Source: Fonticula alba (lineage: Eukaryota; Opisthokonta; Rotosphaerida; Fonticulaceae). From it: 30,536 nt of DNA. The notes under the pieces are model-generated. The model saw nothing but the letters and a program-made list of their open reading frames with translations, did no database searches and was not told the origin of the DNA. Below are positions 1 to 11,376 of the stretch, one piece after another (position 1 is the first letter of the stretch; each line of letters starts with the position of its first letter). Position numbers and translations under genes: made by a program. The DNA lies in assembly GCF_000388065.1 (NCBI RefSeq), contig NW_009242981.1, positions 44,905 to 75,440 on the forward strand, read 5' to 3'.

Positions 1-96
1 CCCCCCCCACGGCCACACATGCGCGCGCCCTGCACCTTCCCCCCCTCCCCCCTTGGTTCACACGCTACCTCCCTGCCCCCTGTCCCACCGGCCTAG

Positions 97-850
97 ACCA
101 TGATGTCGGCCCCACCGCCATCTACCGGCAAAAGATGATCGTCAAGCGCCTGCTCTTGATGACCAGCCACCTGATCGCCACCGCGGCGGCCTACCTCCGC
201 CGGTGGCCATGCTCCTCGGGCGGTGCGTCCCCGCGCGCCCGGCCGGCCACCCTGCCCTCGGCCCCCTTTTGACCCCCCGTTGCCGCGCCCCTCCCTCCTT
301 TCCCGATCCGCGCCCGGCCGGCCTCAGACGCCCCCCTCCCCCGCATGCGGGATCCCTCGGCCGCGAGCTGGGCCCCCCTGCTGCTGGCGTACTGGACGCA
401 CCTGGCCCCGGTGATGAATGCCGCGGCCCCGGTCCACCGGCAGGCCCTCTCGCACATCATCCACATCGTGGTGGCCCTCCCTGAGGATGGTGCGTGTCCC
501 CCCCCCCCGCCCCCACCGTTGGTTGGCAGCCTCCCCTTGCCCGGCGCCCTGTGCACCCGACTCAGCCCGCCCCGCCCTCCCCCCCCACAGGCCCCCTCGG
601 CCCGAGCGCGGGCCCCCTCCAGCAGATGCTCCTCCTGCTGCCGGCCGACGAGACCCCCTCGCCGGGGGTGTCCCCCATCGGGGCTCTGTTCGGCCCGCCG
701 GCGGAGAACTACCCGACGCTGGTCTTTGACCGCCTGGCGGACGGCCGCCAGCCGGCCCCCACCCGGGACACCCTCCACCGGGATCTCCTCCGCGCGCAGG
801 CGCTCCCCCGGCATCCGGCCGCCTCCCGGGCCCGGACGGCTTCGGGCTGA
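97..850 (+). CDS. 3' part of an unrecognised multi-exon gene (5' end outside the window)
   Basis: Three exons join in frame: 97-222, 328-489 and 591-850. The first follows a CTAG acceptor at 93-96, so the gene begins to the left of the window. Both introns start GTGCGT (223 and 490) and both are phase 1; acceptors are CTCAG (ending 327) and CCACAG (ending 590). Joined, they give about 180 residues with a helical N-terminal stretch (IYRQKMIVKRLLLMTSHLIA, then ALSHIIHIVVALPEDG), ending at TGA 848-850. I do not recognise the family. The agreement of phase across two independent junctions is the main support. What follows the stop is odd: reading frames shift several times while still looking like coding sequence (see findings), so the true C-terminus may lie further right, before the AATAAA at 1548. 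Confidence 0.5.
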
Positions 851-1581
851 CCTGGCCCCCGCCCTCGGGCCCCCTCTCCCTCCGGCCGGCGAGGCTGGCC
901 TGCCGCTGTTCACGTTGCGCGGCGCCCGGCCGGCTCTCTGCCGGGCCCAGCCCCGCGTGCCCGCTCCGGGCAGCCGCAGGCCCTCCTCGCGGGATGTTCC
1001 CTTTCCCCCGGCGGGACCCTCTATGGGGCCTGGACGCAGGCCCCGGCCCCCGGGCGCGCCGCGTTCACGGCCACCCTGTGCGCCCGCGGGCCACCCTCGG
1101 CGCCCATGCTCCAGCTGACGGCCACCCCGGCCCCGAGCCCGGCCGCCTGCCACGCGCCTCTTCGACTCGCCGGCTGCTCGGTCCCCCTCGGGCTCGTGCC
1201 CCTCCCGGCCCCGGGGGTGGCCTGGCCCAGCGAGGCCCGGGGCTTCTTCCGCCACGCCGGCGCCCTGCCCTTCGCCCTGGGGCCGCTGTTCCGGGCCCCG
1301 TCCGGGCCTCGCCCGGCGTCTCCGGGCCGACGCGCTGCCCTCCCCGGCGTGGTGTGTCCCTGGCCCCTGCTCCTCCGCTGGGCGCACCGAGCCCAGCCAA
1401 GCGCCAGTCCGGCGCACGGGGTCCGCCTCGTGTGCGCGCTCCCCCTTGCCAGCCAAGCCCGGGCCTTTTTTCTTTTTTCCCCCCGCCCCCGGCACACTGT
1501 GGCCCCCCCCCCCCCTGACAAGCTGCCTTGGGCATCCTGAGCTGAGTAATAAAGCCGCATTTCCGCCCATTTAGACCGCCC
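851..1581 (+). other. 3' UTR or frame-disrupted continuation of the left-edge gene
   Basis: No donor of the kind used elsewhere in the window (GTRCGT) is seen in the last exon, so the simple reading is that this is 3' UTR. Yet 830-900 reads as GC3-rich codons in a frame offset from the exon, then 850-980 in a second, and 983 to about 1330 in the original frame with protein-like content (GTLYGAWTQ, AAFTATLCARG). Three one-base losses in C/G runs would reconcile them. The AATAAA at 1548-1553 suggests the transcript reaches here. Confidence 0.35.
1548..1553 (+). terminator. Poly(A) signal AATAAA
   Basis: A canonical AATAAA lies about 700 bases after the TGA at 848 and 8 bases after the next in-frame stop at 1538-1540. 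It is on the strand of the left-edge gene and is the only good hexamer noticed downstream of a gene here. It most likely ends that transcript. Confidence 0.5.
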
Positions 1582-2696
1582 GTGGAATGTCCCCCTGGGC
1601 GTGGTGCGCCAGGTGTTCCCCAAACACCGCAATGCCCGCCGGACGTGGCTGGGGGGGTGCTTGCCGCATATTTCAACGATTGGGTGGATGGCCCCGGCCG
1701 GGATCTCCTCGGCTGCGGGTCTCGCCCACATGTGCCCCGGCAGCGCTGCCTGTCGTGCATTCCCCTGCCCGCTGAGCAGTTGGTGTGCACATGGCCGCTT
1801 TTTCGCGCGGCGTCACATCCCTCCCGGGGACCCCAGCGGCGCGTTTCACCGGCAGGCGGCTCGACGCCGCCCCCTCCCCCGGGCTTGCCCCTGTGGCCCC
1901 CTAGCCAGATGGCCAACATCCCGCCATCTGCCGGTGCATCCCCCCATTCACGCGGCGAGTGGCCCCCGCATCAGAGCCCCCCTGGTGGTCCTCCTTCCAC
2001 ACCCACAGCCCGGGGCATCGAGCTTGGCACATGTGGCGGACCGGCGCCGCGTGCCCTGCGACTGCGCCACGCTCGGCCCCCTGTCTCTTTCGCCGTCGCC
2101 CTCGCTTCTTTTTTCTCGCGTTTGCCCGCGATGCCCTTCGGTCCCTTCCATACCGGGCAGGCATCCGCCACGTGCGCCCTCTCGCGGAGGTGGCTCCCAT
2201 CCGGGTTCGGTTCCGGCTGTGGCTCCTGCCTCCTTGAGCTCCCGTGGCCCTGCCTCACCAGCCCGAGGCCGAAAAGCGAGCACATGCTCGGACGGCCGCT
2301 CGGCCAAAGCAACCTTGCAAGATGGGCCCGCGGCCCTCGCCTCGGCGTGCCGGTGTCCCGCCTTCCTCCACTGTGCTGGGGGACCCATGCGCAGGTACAC
2401 ACCGCCCGGGCTGTCCACGCTCGCTGGTTGCCGGCACACCCACCCACACGCGGCGGTGCGCCCTCATGTGTCCACCGGAGGGGGGGCGGGGGAGGGGACT
2501 CACCATCGGAAGGGGCCCATCCTGTCCAAAGACAACTCAGGGGATATGTCCATGCCAGAGATGGGCAAAGTAGGCGCGAGCTTGGGCCCGGGCCTGTGGC
2601 AAGTCCTCGCACACTGTCGGACACCGAGGCAATGCGTGCACGTTTGGGTATGTCCACAGGGCAGGAAGCACGGCAAGGGGTGGCCCCGAATGGGTG

Positions 2697-2735
2697 AGAG
2701 AGAGGGAGAGAGAGAGAAAGAACGAGCGAGAGGCG
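2697..2735. repeat. GA-rich simple repeat
   Basis: Imperfect (GA)n with occasional G and A interruptions in a gene-free stretch. Confidence 0.7.
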
Positions 2736-3222
2736 AAGCTCCCACCACCGGTCCTTTCAGCCAACAAAGTGCACGCAAGTAGGTGACCCACTCAGGCATC
2801 GACAGGCGTTCCGAGAGCGCGGGTCGCCTTGTATGTGCGCATCGAGGGCTGACAAAGGGGGCTTACCGAACCCGAGTCGGACACACTGGCGGCTGCATCC
2901 TGGCACGGAACTTGCCCGCCCCTGGCATTTGCAGATTGCCAAGTGCCGTGTGCACCCCGACCGAAGCCAAAGGAGGCGCCCGCGCGCCGGGACCGAATGC
3001 GCAGGCCAGTCGACAGACACCCTGGCCGGTGGCCTACGCAATCTCCGCATCTCCCCAAACGCGGGCTCTCTATGTGCACATGGATCCTTGCGCCGTGGCC
3101 GGTGCGCCCTTCCACACCGCCTGCGGCTGAATGTCCACCACAGGGCCTCGACCCATTGTCGGACATGAGATTGGGCGAAATGATTAAGCCGAACTGCAAC
3201 CTAAAAGACGCCCAGAGGCGGG

Positions 3223-3239
3223 CAACAACAACAACAACA
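3223..3239. repeat. (AAC)n microsatellite
   Basis: Short run of about five AAC triplets inside a locally AT-richer patch of the spacer. Confidence 0.7.
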
Positions 3240-3956
3240 GCAAAAAGAAACCCAAACGCAGCGCTAGCCGACCGCATTCCACGAAGGGCCCATCTGGGCC
3301 GACCATTAGTTGGAGCCCCTTAAGCCAACTTGTTTGGACTCGGTCGCTTCAGGGCGGCAGCCCGGTTACCAGGTGGTCCGGGGCGAACATTGTCCCCGGG
3401 TGCCTTTGGAAGGTGCTGGCCATCGGTGCTTTGACTCTGCGGGAATATGGCCTTTCTTAAGCGGCCATATTGGCCATGCATGCCCAAGTCCCCGGACTTG
3501 GCGCGCGCAGACCTTGTGGCTCTGTCCTCCCCCGGCGCCCATGAGGCCGGACTCTCTGAAGAGGCTGCTCGCTAGCTGAGCAGGCATGAGCACCGCCATG
3601 TCTACCCTCGCTTCTTGTCTTTGTGTCGGCACAGCAAATACCCTTACAACTGCCTGCTACACAAGCCGCACAGCCTCCATGGAAAAGCGCCCCCACCAGG
3701 CCCCCGACCCGGGCCCCGGCATGGGCGCCCCCGCATGCCGACCATCGTCCGGCCGTGCTGCGCCGGGTTCTGCCCCCCCCGGCGGCACCGGCTTCCAGCC
3801 CACTCCCGGATGAACATGTGCCGGGCCGGGCTCTTCAAATGGCACGACCGTAATTCGCCTAACGGCTTCGCCCGTCGCCTCCCCGCTGCCTCTCACCGGC
3901 TCGAACACATGCTCGGCTATCGCCCCTTTTCCTCCTCTACCTCTCTCTCCCTCACG

Positions 3957-4020
3957 CACACACAAGCACACAAGCACACAAGCACACAAGCACACAAGCA
4001 CACAAGCACACAAGCCCACA

Positions 4021-4064
<44 letters not shown>
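3957..4064. repeat. ACACAAGC octamer array followed by (CA)n
   Basis: About eight copies of the 8-base unit ACACAAGC (3957-4023, one copy with a C change) run into an uninterrupted (CA)n of about 40 bases. The array ends 34 bases before the ATG of the receptor gene at 4099, so it lies in its 5' UTR or core promoter. It follows a pyrimidine tract (about 3925-3953). Copy number is probably polymorphic. Confidence 0.9.
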
Positions 4065-4068
<4 letters not shown>

Positions 4069-4098
4069 AGGGGGCCCCCTTCGCCGCACCTTCGACCA

Positions 4099-7000
4099 AT
4101 GTTCCAGCGGGCGGCCGTCATTCGTCCAGGACGCCCACTGGGCCTCCTCCTGGCCTTACTGATGCATAGCCTCCTCTGGTGGGCTGGCCGCTGCAGTGAC
4201 ACCGTGCCCCGCGCCGCGGACTTGGTGTACTTGCGCGCGCCGGCCCAGCTGGCTCCCCTGTCCGGGCTGGTGTTCGAGCAGCTTCGCCTCCCGGGACTGA
4301 GCCATGCCCGGCGCACGGACCCCATCGACCTGACCAGCGATGTTTTCCTGCAGGATGGTACCAACATGACCGCGCATTCGGAGCATCGCATAGGGGCCGC
4401 ATTTTCCGGCCGATCGCCAGTGCTCATTGGCCAGCGCCCGATGCCCACCCCGCACGATTACCAATTGATCTTCCCCCAGACTACCACCGATCGCATGGAC
4501 GTGGTGGCCTTTTCCCCGGGCCGGGTGCGCATCCTGTCGCCCAACCACACGCAGGATTACCAGGACCCCCTGCTGACCGGGGTCCTGGCCAGCTTGCACC
4601 TGCCCGGACACCGGCAAACCGCCCTGATGATGGCCCGATTCGAGTACTACTGGGCCCATCTCCTTCTCGATGGCAATGCCGGCATCCTCACCGGAGCCGA
4701 TCGGGATCTCTGGGCCGACGAGCAATTTATCAGCTCCACCGGGCTCGGGCCGGCCTTTCACGCCTCCTGCGATTGGGAGTACGCCACCGTGCGGGCCCAT
4801 GACGCCGAGCAAGTCCACTTTTATTCGGACCTCGGTCGGAAAACCACGCAGGCACTGGCCACGCGCTTGTATTCCACGGCCCCGGACCAGGAGGACGTCA
4901 TCCACCTGAAGACCGACTCCACGGTGCACGTGTGTCTGGGCTTCCGCCCGGAGCCGGATCGCGAGACCTATGCCTGCTCCCTGGGCGAGATCCACTTCAG
5001 CCTCCATTACATGGCCTCCGAGAAAGTCCGCTTTATCAATCCCCCCTCACTGGGCATGCCGGCTCCCATGGACCACCTGCTGCTCTGGGACTACAGCTAC
5101 TTCCAGCTTGTTCGCATCAACTTGGACTTCACCCAAATGCAAGCCACCCACTTCCAAGTGATCACCCTTCCCCCCACGACATCCCCCCAGCTGCAAGAAG
5201 CTCCCAGTGTATTGGCCTTCCCGGGCCCGGATGGATCCATCGCCTGGCGTCTGGTCGTTGGCGATCGGATTTTCTTCCACCCCGCCGACTTCCAATGTCA
5301 CCAGGACACCTCGATCCTTTGTGCCGAGCGCCCGAACGAAGTGGACTCCCAAATGGGCTGGCGCTGCGCCCCCGGTCGCTTGTACACGCCGCTCGGCGAT
5401 AGCCGGCTCCTGTGCGGTGCCTGTGCCGACGGGCACACCACGGCCTCGCGGCCGCTCGCCGAAGGTCCGTTCCCCTGCCCGCCCCCCCCCCCCCCCTGAA
5501 GCCGGCCGGTGAAGCTCCTCCCGCGGAGCTGGCAGCCGAGGCAGTGCACCGCCCTCCGGCGGCCGCTCCCCCCCCCCACACACACACGCCTCTTGGTCCT
5601 TGGCCTGACCTTTCGGCCCGACTGCCTTCCGATGCATGTGCCGGGGGAACGGGTGCAAGAAAAAAAATAGCCCCCCCCTCCCCCTCCCACAAACAGCCAA
5701 TGTTCACATTCTCTGCCCCCTGACCGCCTCCCTCGCGCCCCCTCCGGCTGCCCGAACCCTACTTCCACGATGCCCACAGGTCACTGCGAGCCCTGCCCCG
5801 TCGGCGGCTGCCGGGTGTGCTCCGGCGAGCAATGCCTCGTCTGCGAATGGCCACTCATGCAAGTTGTCGATGCGCACACGGGCATTCCCTCCTGCCAGCA
5901 AGCTTGCCCCAGCGACACGATAGCTGCCAATGGTCTCTGCCTCCCGGCGGTGGAAATCATCCGCCTGGATCTTGACTGGCGTCCGGTGGCCGTGGACCTG
6001 GGCCACCTCTCGCCGCCGGCCACCATCTTGGCCGTGGCCAGCTCTCGCATGGTGCCCACCGACACCGGGCGGCTGATGCTCCAGGCAGCCGCCTCGGCCG
6101 TCCAGGCCCAGGCACTGCTGTTTGGCGCGCCGGGCCAGGTGCTGGCTCTCGTGCCCGGCCCTGCCGATGCATCCCATCACGTCCTCGATGTCCTGGGCTT
6201 CCCCTCCTCCGGGCAGGTGGTGGCCATGGTCGAGGTGGCCCTGCCGCCGGCGAAAAATGCCTGGCCGGCCCTGGGCCTGGTCCTGTGCCATGCAGATGGC
6301 CTGGTGCTGGGCCTGGTGGCTCGCTGTCGGTCGACCTCCCCCCCGGCGGCCGGTGGCCTGTGCCCGGCCTCCTTCGAAACCCTGTACACCGGGCAGCTGG
6401 CCGGGTGCAGTGCCATGCAAGCCTCCAGCCGGGCCGTCAGCCTCCAGCACCACGGCCAGTCGGAGGGTCTGCTGCTGGAGTTCGATCCAACCGGCGAGAC
6501 CCTGCGCACCGTGGCCTTCGCCAACAGTGCTGCTCACCCGGCGCACCTGGCCCGCTCGGACCCGGCCATCGGGCGACTGCTGCTTGTCGACGGAGCCGGC
6601 CACACTCGCATCCAGCCGGACACTTTGACATCGGAGGATGGCCGCCTGGCCGGTTTGTTGGAGGCCCGCGCCGGGCCGGCACTCCCCGGCGACCATATCG
6701 GCCTCCAGGCAGTCACACTGCCCGTTCACCCGGCCGCCGGGTCCTCGGACCAGGTCTTCTTCAGCTACCTACTCCCGGCTCCCGATGGCCACCTTGCCTG
6801 GCGCATTGAGCATCTGCCCGAGGGGCTCCTGCCCCATGGCCGGACTGTCGGCCTGCCCGGCAATACCCGGGACTTGGCCCGCCTTCCGGCCGATTGGTTT
6901 GATCTCAACGCCCCGGAGCGGCTGGCCCTGCGGCTGCTGGTGGTCCGGCTCCCCAGCACCGACTATCCCAGTGCCCTGGTCCTGGTCAGCCAAGGCGGCA

Positions 7001-8294
7001 TGGCCGCGGCCCCGCTCTATTGCCACCCGGCCAGTGGTCTTTGCTGGCTCCAGCCGGCCCGCATGCTGGCCATCCCCCCCGGCACCGGGCCCGGGTCCCT
7101 GGAGGGGCTGACCGTGGCGCCGGTGCCCGGCCCCGGGGCCGCCACCGACGGCCTGTCGCTGCTGCTCCTCGACCAAAGCAGTCACCTATGGAGCCTGGAC
7201 ATCGCACTGGTCCCCTGTCCGGACGGGTCCTTCCCCGCCCTGTCGGCCTGCCAAAAGTGCCACCCTGCCTGCTTCACATGCAAGGGGGCCCAACCAAACA
7301 TGTGCACCGCGTGCCATGCGGACAGGCTCCTCTCCACTGCCGGACGATGTGTCGAGTCCTGCCCCCCCGGGGAGTATAACCCAACCGGGGAGCCCGTTTG
7401 TCATGCTTGTCACGCCACATGCGTCGAGTGTTCCGGCCCGGCCGGCAACAACTGCACCGCATGCCCGCAGCCGATGGTGCTCTTCCGCGACACCTGTGTC
7501 TCCTTCTGCCCGTCCCCCTCGCAGCTGTGCCAGCCGGCCGCCGAGTGCATCGAATGCGCGCCGCACTGTGCCGAATGCCTCGTCCGCCCACTCGACGCCG
7601 CCCAGACATGCACCGATGAGTGCACCTCCTGCCAGGAGGGATACCTCCTGGCAAATGCCGGCAAGCTATGTGTGGCGGCCTGCCCCTCCGGAACCTTCCC
7701 CGATTGGCCGGCCGATCATGGCCCGGTGCCCAGCTGCCTGCCCTGTTACGCCGGCTGCCGGGGCGAGTGCACCGGACCGGACCCGGCGCACTGCCTCGCC
7801 ACAGGCAAGCAGGTGGATGCCGCCGTGGGTGCGTCCTCTGATGGGCCCTCCCTTGTGGCTTGGGCCTTTTCCTGCCCCGCCCATCGCCCGCCCGAAATGC
7901 AACACCCTCCGGCCGCACCTGCGCCGGCAACACCCACCACCGGGCACGCGCGCCTGCCTGCCCGGCCGTGCACCATGGCCCCGCTAGACCCCCCGCCATA
8001 GCTCGCACTTACTGACCCCCCGGCCTTGGCCATGCTTCGCTGCTCTCCGGCCCCTTGCCCCCTTTCGCCTCCATAGCCGTGGGCCTTGGACTGACCCTGG
8101 CATTCTTGGTGCTTGGCATGCTGGCCTGGTTTGTGTACCGCCACGTGTGGCTGCCACGCAGGCAGGCCGGCATCTTTGGCCCATCGTACGATGCCAAATT
8201 AGCCGAGCCCATGTCCGGCGGCGCGGCCGACGACATGGCGGCCGCCGCTGACGACCGGAGTGAACCGCTGTTGAAGGAGGAGATCTACCTTTGA
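4099..8294 (+). CDS. Kinase-less type I receptor-like protein with furin-like cysteine repeats
   Basis: Exons are 4099-5464, 5780-7828 and 8077-8294 (introns start GTCCGT and GTGCGT, end CCCACAG and CCATAG, both phase 1), giving 1,210 residues. Residues 1-32 form a signal peptide with a leucine-rich core. About 33-440 is a strand-rich domain, perhaps propeller-like, ending in GWRCAPG and CGACADG. About 456-490 is a small cysteine module (EPCPVGGCRVCSGEQCLVC). About 490-930 is a second strand-rich domain. About 934-1130 holds four furin-like repeats (CPxGxF..CxxCxxxCxxC). VGLGLTLAFLVLGMLAWF (from residue 1140) is the membrane helix, encoded by exon 3 with a ~50-residue acidic tail ending SEPLLKEEIYL. 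Sequons include NMT and NHT. There is no kinase. The whole ectodomain plan and first intron position match the receptor kinase at 22850-29682, so this is a paralogue. It could act as a co-receptor, decoy or adhesion protein; ligand unknown. Confidence 0.88.
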
Positions 8295-11064
8295 CGACAT
8301 GCCCAGGGCCGGGTCTTCGCACGGGGATGCCGCACATGGGTGTCGTAAGCTGTGCTCGTCGCCCGGGGCCGCGAACCTCTTCCTTTTTTTTTCCACCCCC
8401 ACCGCCAGGCACCTCGAGCGAATACACCGACCGCGGGTCGTCCCCCCGGGCAAGGTTCCCAATACGCCTTTCTCCTTCCCGCTTTTTGGCCCATGCAAGG
8501 GCCCACTCATGTGGGCTTGCCGAAGGTGAGTGGCCGCTCGGCGTCGGGCGCCTTTGGCAGCGCATGGCGGGCCATGGTTTCCCCGGGGCAGGGCCGCGCG
8601 ATGGGCCCATATGCGCACATATTGTGGGGGCTTGGTTTTCTTCGGGAAAGGGGCCGGACCCGGTCGAGCTGACCATGGCCAACACAGACCGAGCCCCGGC
8701 CGGGCCCACCCGAATGGGCCAGGGCGTGGCCCCCCGGCCTGCCTCCCTGCCAGGGCAGGAGGCCGGCCGAGGGCCAGGCTGCCCGGCAGCACGGGTCGCA
8801 GCTTGCCATCGCTCCTGCGCCATGCCCATCCGGCCTGCCCTACTGCCCAGTGGGAATGCACCGCCCTGTGGCCACCCGTGCGCGCACATCGGCCGACATC
8901 ACCCGGTCTACCCATACGCCGGCACGTGCACGCCGGAGCCGCCAAGCCATCTGGCCGCCAGCGCCCATGCAACTCGAGTGCATTCGCCTCCCGGCCACAG
9001 TGCCGTGTCACGAGTATCCATTGGGCCCGCACCACCGCCCAAGGAAGCCCCGTGGCGGTGGTTCCCCCGCCCCCCCGCCCCCCTGGCGGGTGATTTGCCA
9101 GCCCGGCGTCGGGCCATCCTCCGCAGGCCCAGAGTTTCCCGGGGGGTATCCCGGCATCGGCCCTCAGCGCGCTCCGGCCATGCCTGGCTGCCGGGCGGCC
9201 CCGCCTAGCCGGGCTACAAACGGCGGGAGCCCCTTCGGACCTTCGAAACAGTGCCATGCTCCCCGTCGGGAGGGTGCCCACGCTACTCGGGACCCGGCAT
9301 CCCGCCCATCGCCCATGACCTTTGCTCAAGCCTTTTGCTTGTACCAAGCAATCGACCTCCCCCCCGTGTGTCGCGCATCCCGCCGTGCCTCTGCTCGGGG
9401 GCCACGACTTCCGGCCCGACCTCGAGCCACATCTCGCGATGGCATGGCAGGCCGGCGGCAGGGACTCCCTCTGCCCGGGCGCATGTGCCTTCCTCCCACC
9501 CCCCCCCCCCCCCCACACAAGCCAAGTGGTGGCGTCCCTTTCAAGGGCGCGCAAGGCAGCCGCGCGAGGCTGGACAGGCTGCCCGAGGGCCGCACCCAGC
9601 GGGGCAGGGCCGCCGGCCCGGCCATCGACAGGGACCAGGCGGCCGCCGGTTGCCCATGGTGTTTGGCCGGCCCCGGGCCGCCGGGCCGTCCTCGCGCCCA
9701 GGAGGGCCCTGGAGCCGGGCAGCTACCCTGGCAGCCGGCCGCGCGGGCCCGATCCCGGAGCCGCGCCTTATGCACGCTTCCAGGGGCTTCGGCTGGACTC
9801 GCTCGCTCCCCGGGGACCGGGACTTGCCTGGTGTCGCATGGGATGGAGCGCCGTCGGGCCGCCGGGCATCATGCCCGGGTGTGTGTCCCGGCCGCCGGTA
9901 GGCGCCCAGGCCCGACGCCAGTCCCGCCCATTGGCGCGTGGCCTGCCATGCGGAGATCGCCGTCCCGGGCGATCATCGACCCCGGCGGTGCTTGGCGGCA
10001 TGTGTGCCTCACGGCTGCCCGCGCGAGAGCACCCTCTCGCCAGCACATCCCGACCGGTGCATCGGCGATTGTCGCCGGCGCCCGGAGGGGCCGGTGCCGA
10101 CCGTCCGGCCGATGCTCCCGCGTGTCGGGCCTAGCTCGCTCAACGCGTCTTACCCGCCCGGAGCCGGCCGCCCGGATGCCCCCCTTCCCTCGCGCCGGGT
10201 CGCCCGCGCCGGCTTGCCTCGCGCCTTCCCGGCTGTGCCCATGGCCTGCTGTGTCGGATGTCCATCGCCGTGCCCTATATGGCCCGCGCAGATGGCTCGC
10301 CTTTGGGGCAGGTGTCCTGGGCGCCGGCCCGCCTGCCCCACCATGTGCGGGCCGCCCCGGCCCCCCGCCGGGCTCCATGCACCCCGGCACCGCCGTGCCG
10401 GAGGCCCACGCTCGGGCTTTCCCACGGGCCCCGCCCGGCGGACACGCCTCCTCGCCACAGTGGGACCTGCCCTCCGAGCGCCGCCCCCCGCAGCATGGTG
10501 TGCCGGGCCCCAGCCGGTGGCCGGGCTGAGGGGGCCTCTCTTCGGGCGCCCGGTCCCCGCGGCAATGCTGGCCCACGCTCGGCGCCGGAGTTCACCGACC
10601 CGACCCCGCGTAGGGCCCCGGCCCACCGCCTCAACAAGCCACCGGGCTGCCCCTGCCCCGGGTCCGGAGCGCCGCCGCACGCGCGCAAAGCCCCCCCCGG
10701 CGCCCCGGCGCCCCGGCCCAGGGCAGGGCGTCGTGCGTGTGCGCCCTCCTGCCAGGCGCGGACCACCGAGGCCCCGCGCACCGGACCAGCCACCCGGCCG
10801 CGGCCCCGGTCCAGATGGCCAGCCTCGGCACCCCGCGCCTCGCGGGCCCAAGCGCGCGTATCGCCCCGCCCGCGCGGCGTCCGCCAGAGCACCCGGTCGA
10901 GGCCACCCCCCCGCCCCCCTCCAGGCACCCGCGGCAAGAACGGCAGACACACCGGAAGCTCGTGTATTGCACCATGGACAACAACGCTTGGGGGGCGCCC
11001 ACACGGGGTGCCCCCCGCACAAGCACACACACACACACAATGCCCGGGGCGGCTCTTTGGCGCA
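8295..11064. other. Intergenic spacer, no gene identified
   Basis: It begins with the 3' flank of the receptor gene, including a run of eight or more T near 8385. The rest is extremely rich in GGCC and GCC words, which keeps several frames open, the longest 559 codons (8850-10529). None has a signal peptide, helix, recognisable motif or junctions of the type seen in the real genes. A C14-like homopolymer lies near 9500. A textbook donor AAG|GTGAGT occurs at 8523-8530 but links to nothing I can support. Confidence 0.55.
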
Positions 11065-11376
11065 CTAGTTGCAGACATGCTGCAGGGCCCAGTGGTCGAT
11101 TTCGCACGCACGGCAGTAACGCACAGGCGACCGAGGCACCGGCACGTAGTAGCTCTGCTGGGGCTTGGGCTCGGGCTTGGGCTCGGACTTGGGCTCGGAC
11201 TTGGGCACGGACTTGGGCACGGACGTGGGCACGGACGTGGGCGCGGGCTTGGGCGCGGGCCTGGGCGCGGGCTTGGGCGCGGCGTCCGCCGGCTTCGGGG
11301 CGCGCTGCGCGCGGGGCTTGCCGCCGGGCGCGGCGTTACGCGTGCCGGAGGAGGGGTTGCGCGGGCCGGTGGGCAT
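11065..11376 (-). CDS. Small Lys/Pro-repeat protein with C-terminal Cys/His motif
   Basis: A single exon of 103 residues, read from the ATG at 11376 to TAG at 11065-11067. An in-frame ATG ten codons upstream (11406) is possible, but 11376 has the better context (GTGACCATG). Residues about 25-70 are a degenerate proline/lysine array (PKPAPKPAP, PTSVPTSV, PKSEPKSEP, PKPEPKP) built from a 12-base DNA repeat. The C-terminus QQSYYVPVPRSPVRY leads into CRACEIDHWALQHVC, spacing C-x2-C-x3-H-x4-H-x1-C, which could bind a metal ion. A TATA box lies 120-125 bases upstream and a CT-rich leader follows it. The family is not recognised. The promoter and the non-repetitive C-terminus argue for a real gene; the repeat alone would not. 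A basic, extended linker tethering a small zinc-binding end is the simplest structural reading. Confidence 0.6.
   Translation of the reverse strand: MPTGPRNPSSGTRNAAPGGKPRAQRAPKPADAAPKPAPRPAPKPAPTSVPTSVPKSVPKSEPKSEPKPEPKPQQSYYVPVPRSPVRYCRACEIDHWALQHVCN
11150..11285. repeat. Degenerate 12-base tandem repeat in a coding region
   Basis: On the plus strand, units such as GGCTCGGACTTG and GGCACGGACTTG repeat about ten times in register with codons of the minus-strand gene, encoding PKSE/PKSV/PKPA steps. Adjacent units are more alike than distant ones, the usual sign of slippage or unequal exchange. Confidence 0.85.

Larger units (their letters stand above)
1582..3953. other. Intergenic spacer, no gene identified
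   Basis: Overlapping open frames exist in several frames on both strands but none shows a conserved motif or a consistent exon chain. It holds a GA-rich tract near 2697-2735, an (AAC) run at 3223-3239 in a patch of lower GC (about 3160-3260), and a short inverted repeat at 3483-3500 (arms CCAAGTCC/GGACTTGG, 2-base spacer). A 75-codon frame at 3586-3813 has no supporting feature. Confidence 0.55.

Noticed and set aside
191-1570. Minus-strand open frame of 459 codons
   Set aside because: It crosses the three plus-strand exons and their introns; Gly/Arg-rich with no recognisable feature.
3957-4064. CRISPR-like regular array
   Set aside because: Units are 8 bases with no spacers; this is a microsatellite in eukaryotic DNA.
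8523-8530. Perfect donor AAG|GTGAGT after a short ATG frame
   Set aside because: The real introns here use GTRCGT, and no acceptor or downstream exon could be linked to it.
8850-10529. Plus-strand open frame of 559 codons
   Set aside because: Arg/Pro/Ala-rich without domains, signal peptide or helix, and equally long frames exist on the other strand. Explained by GC content.
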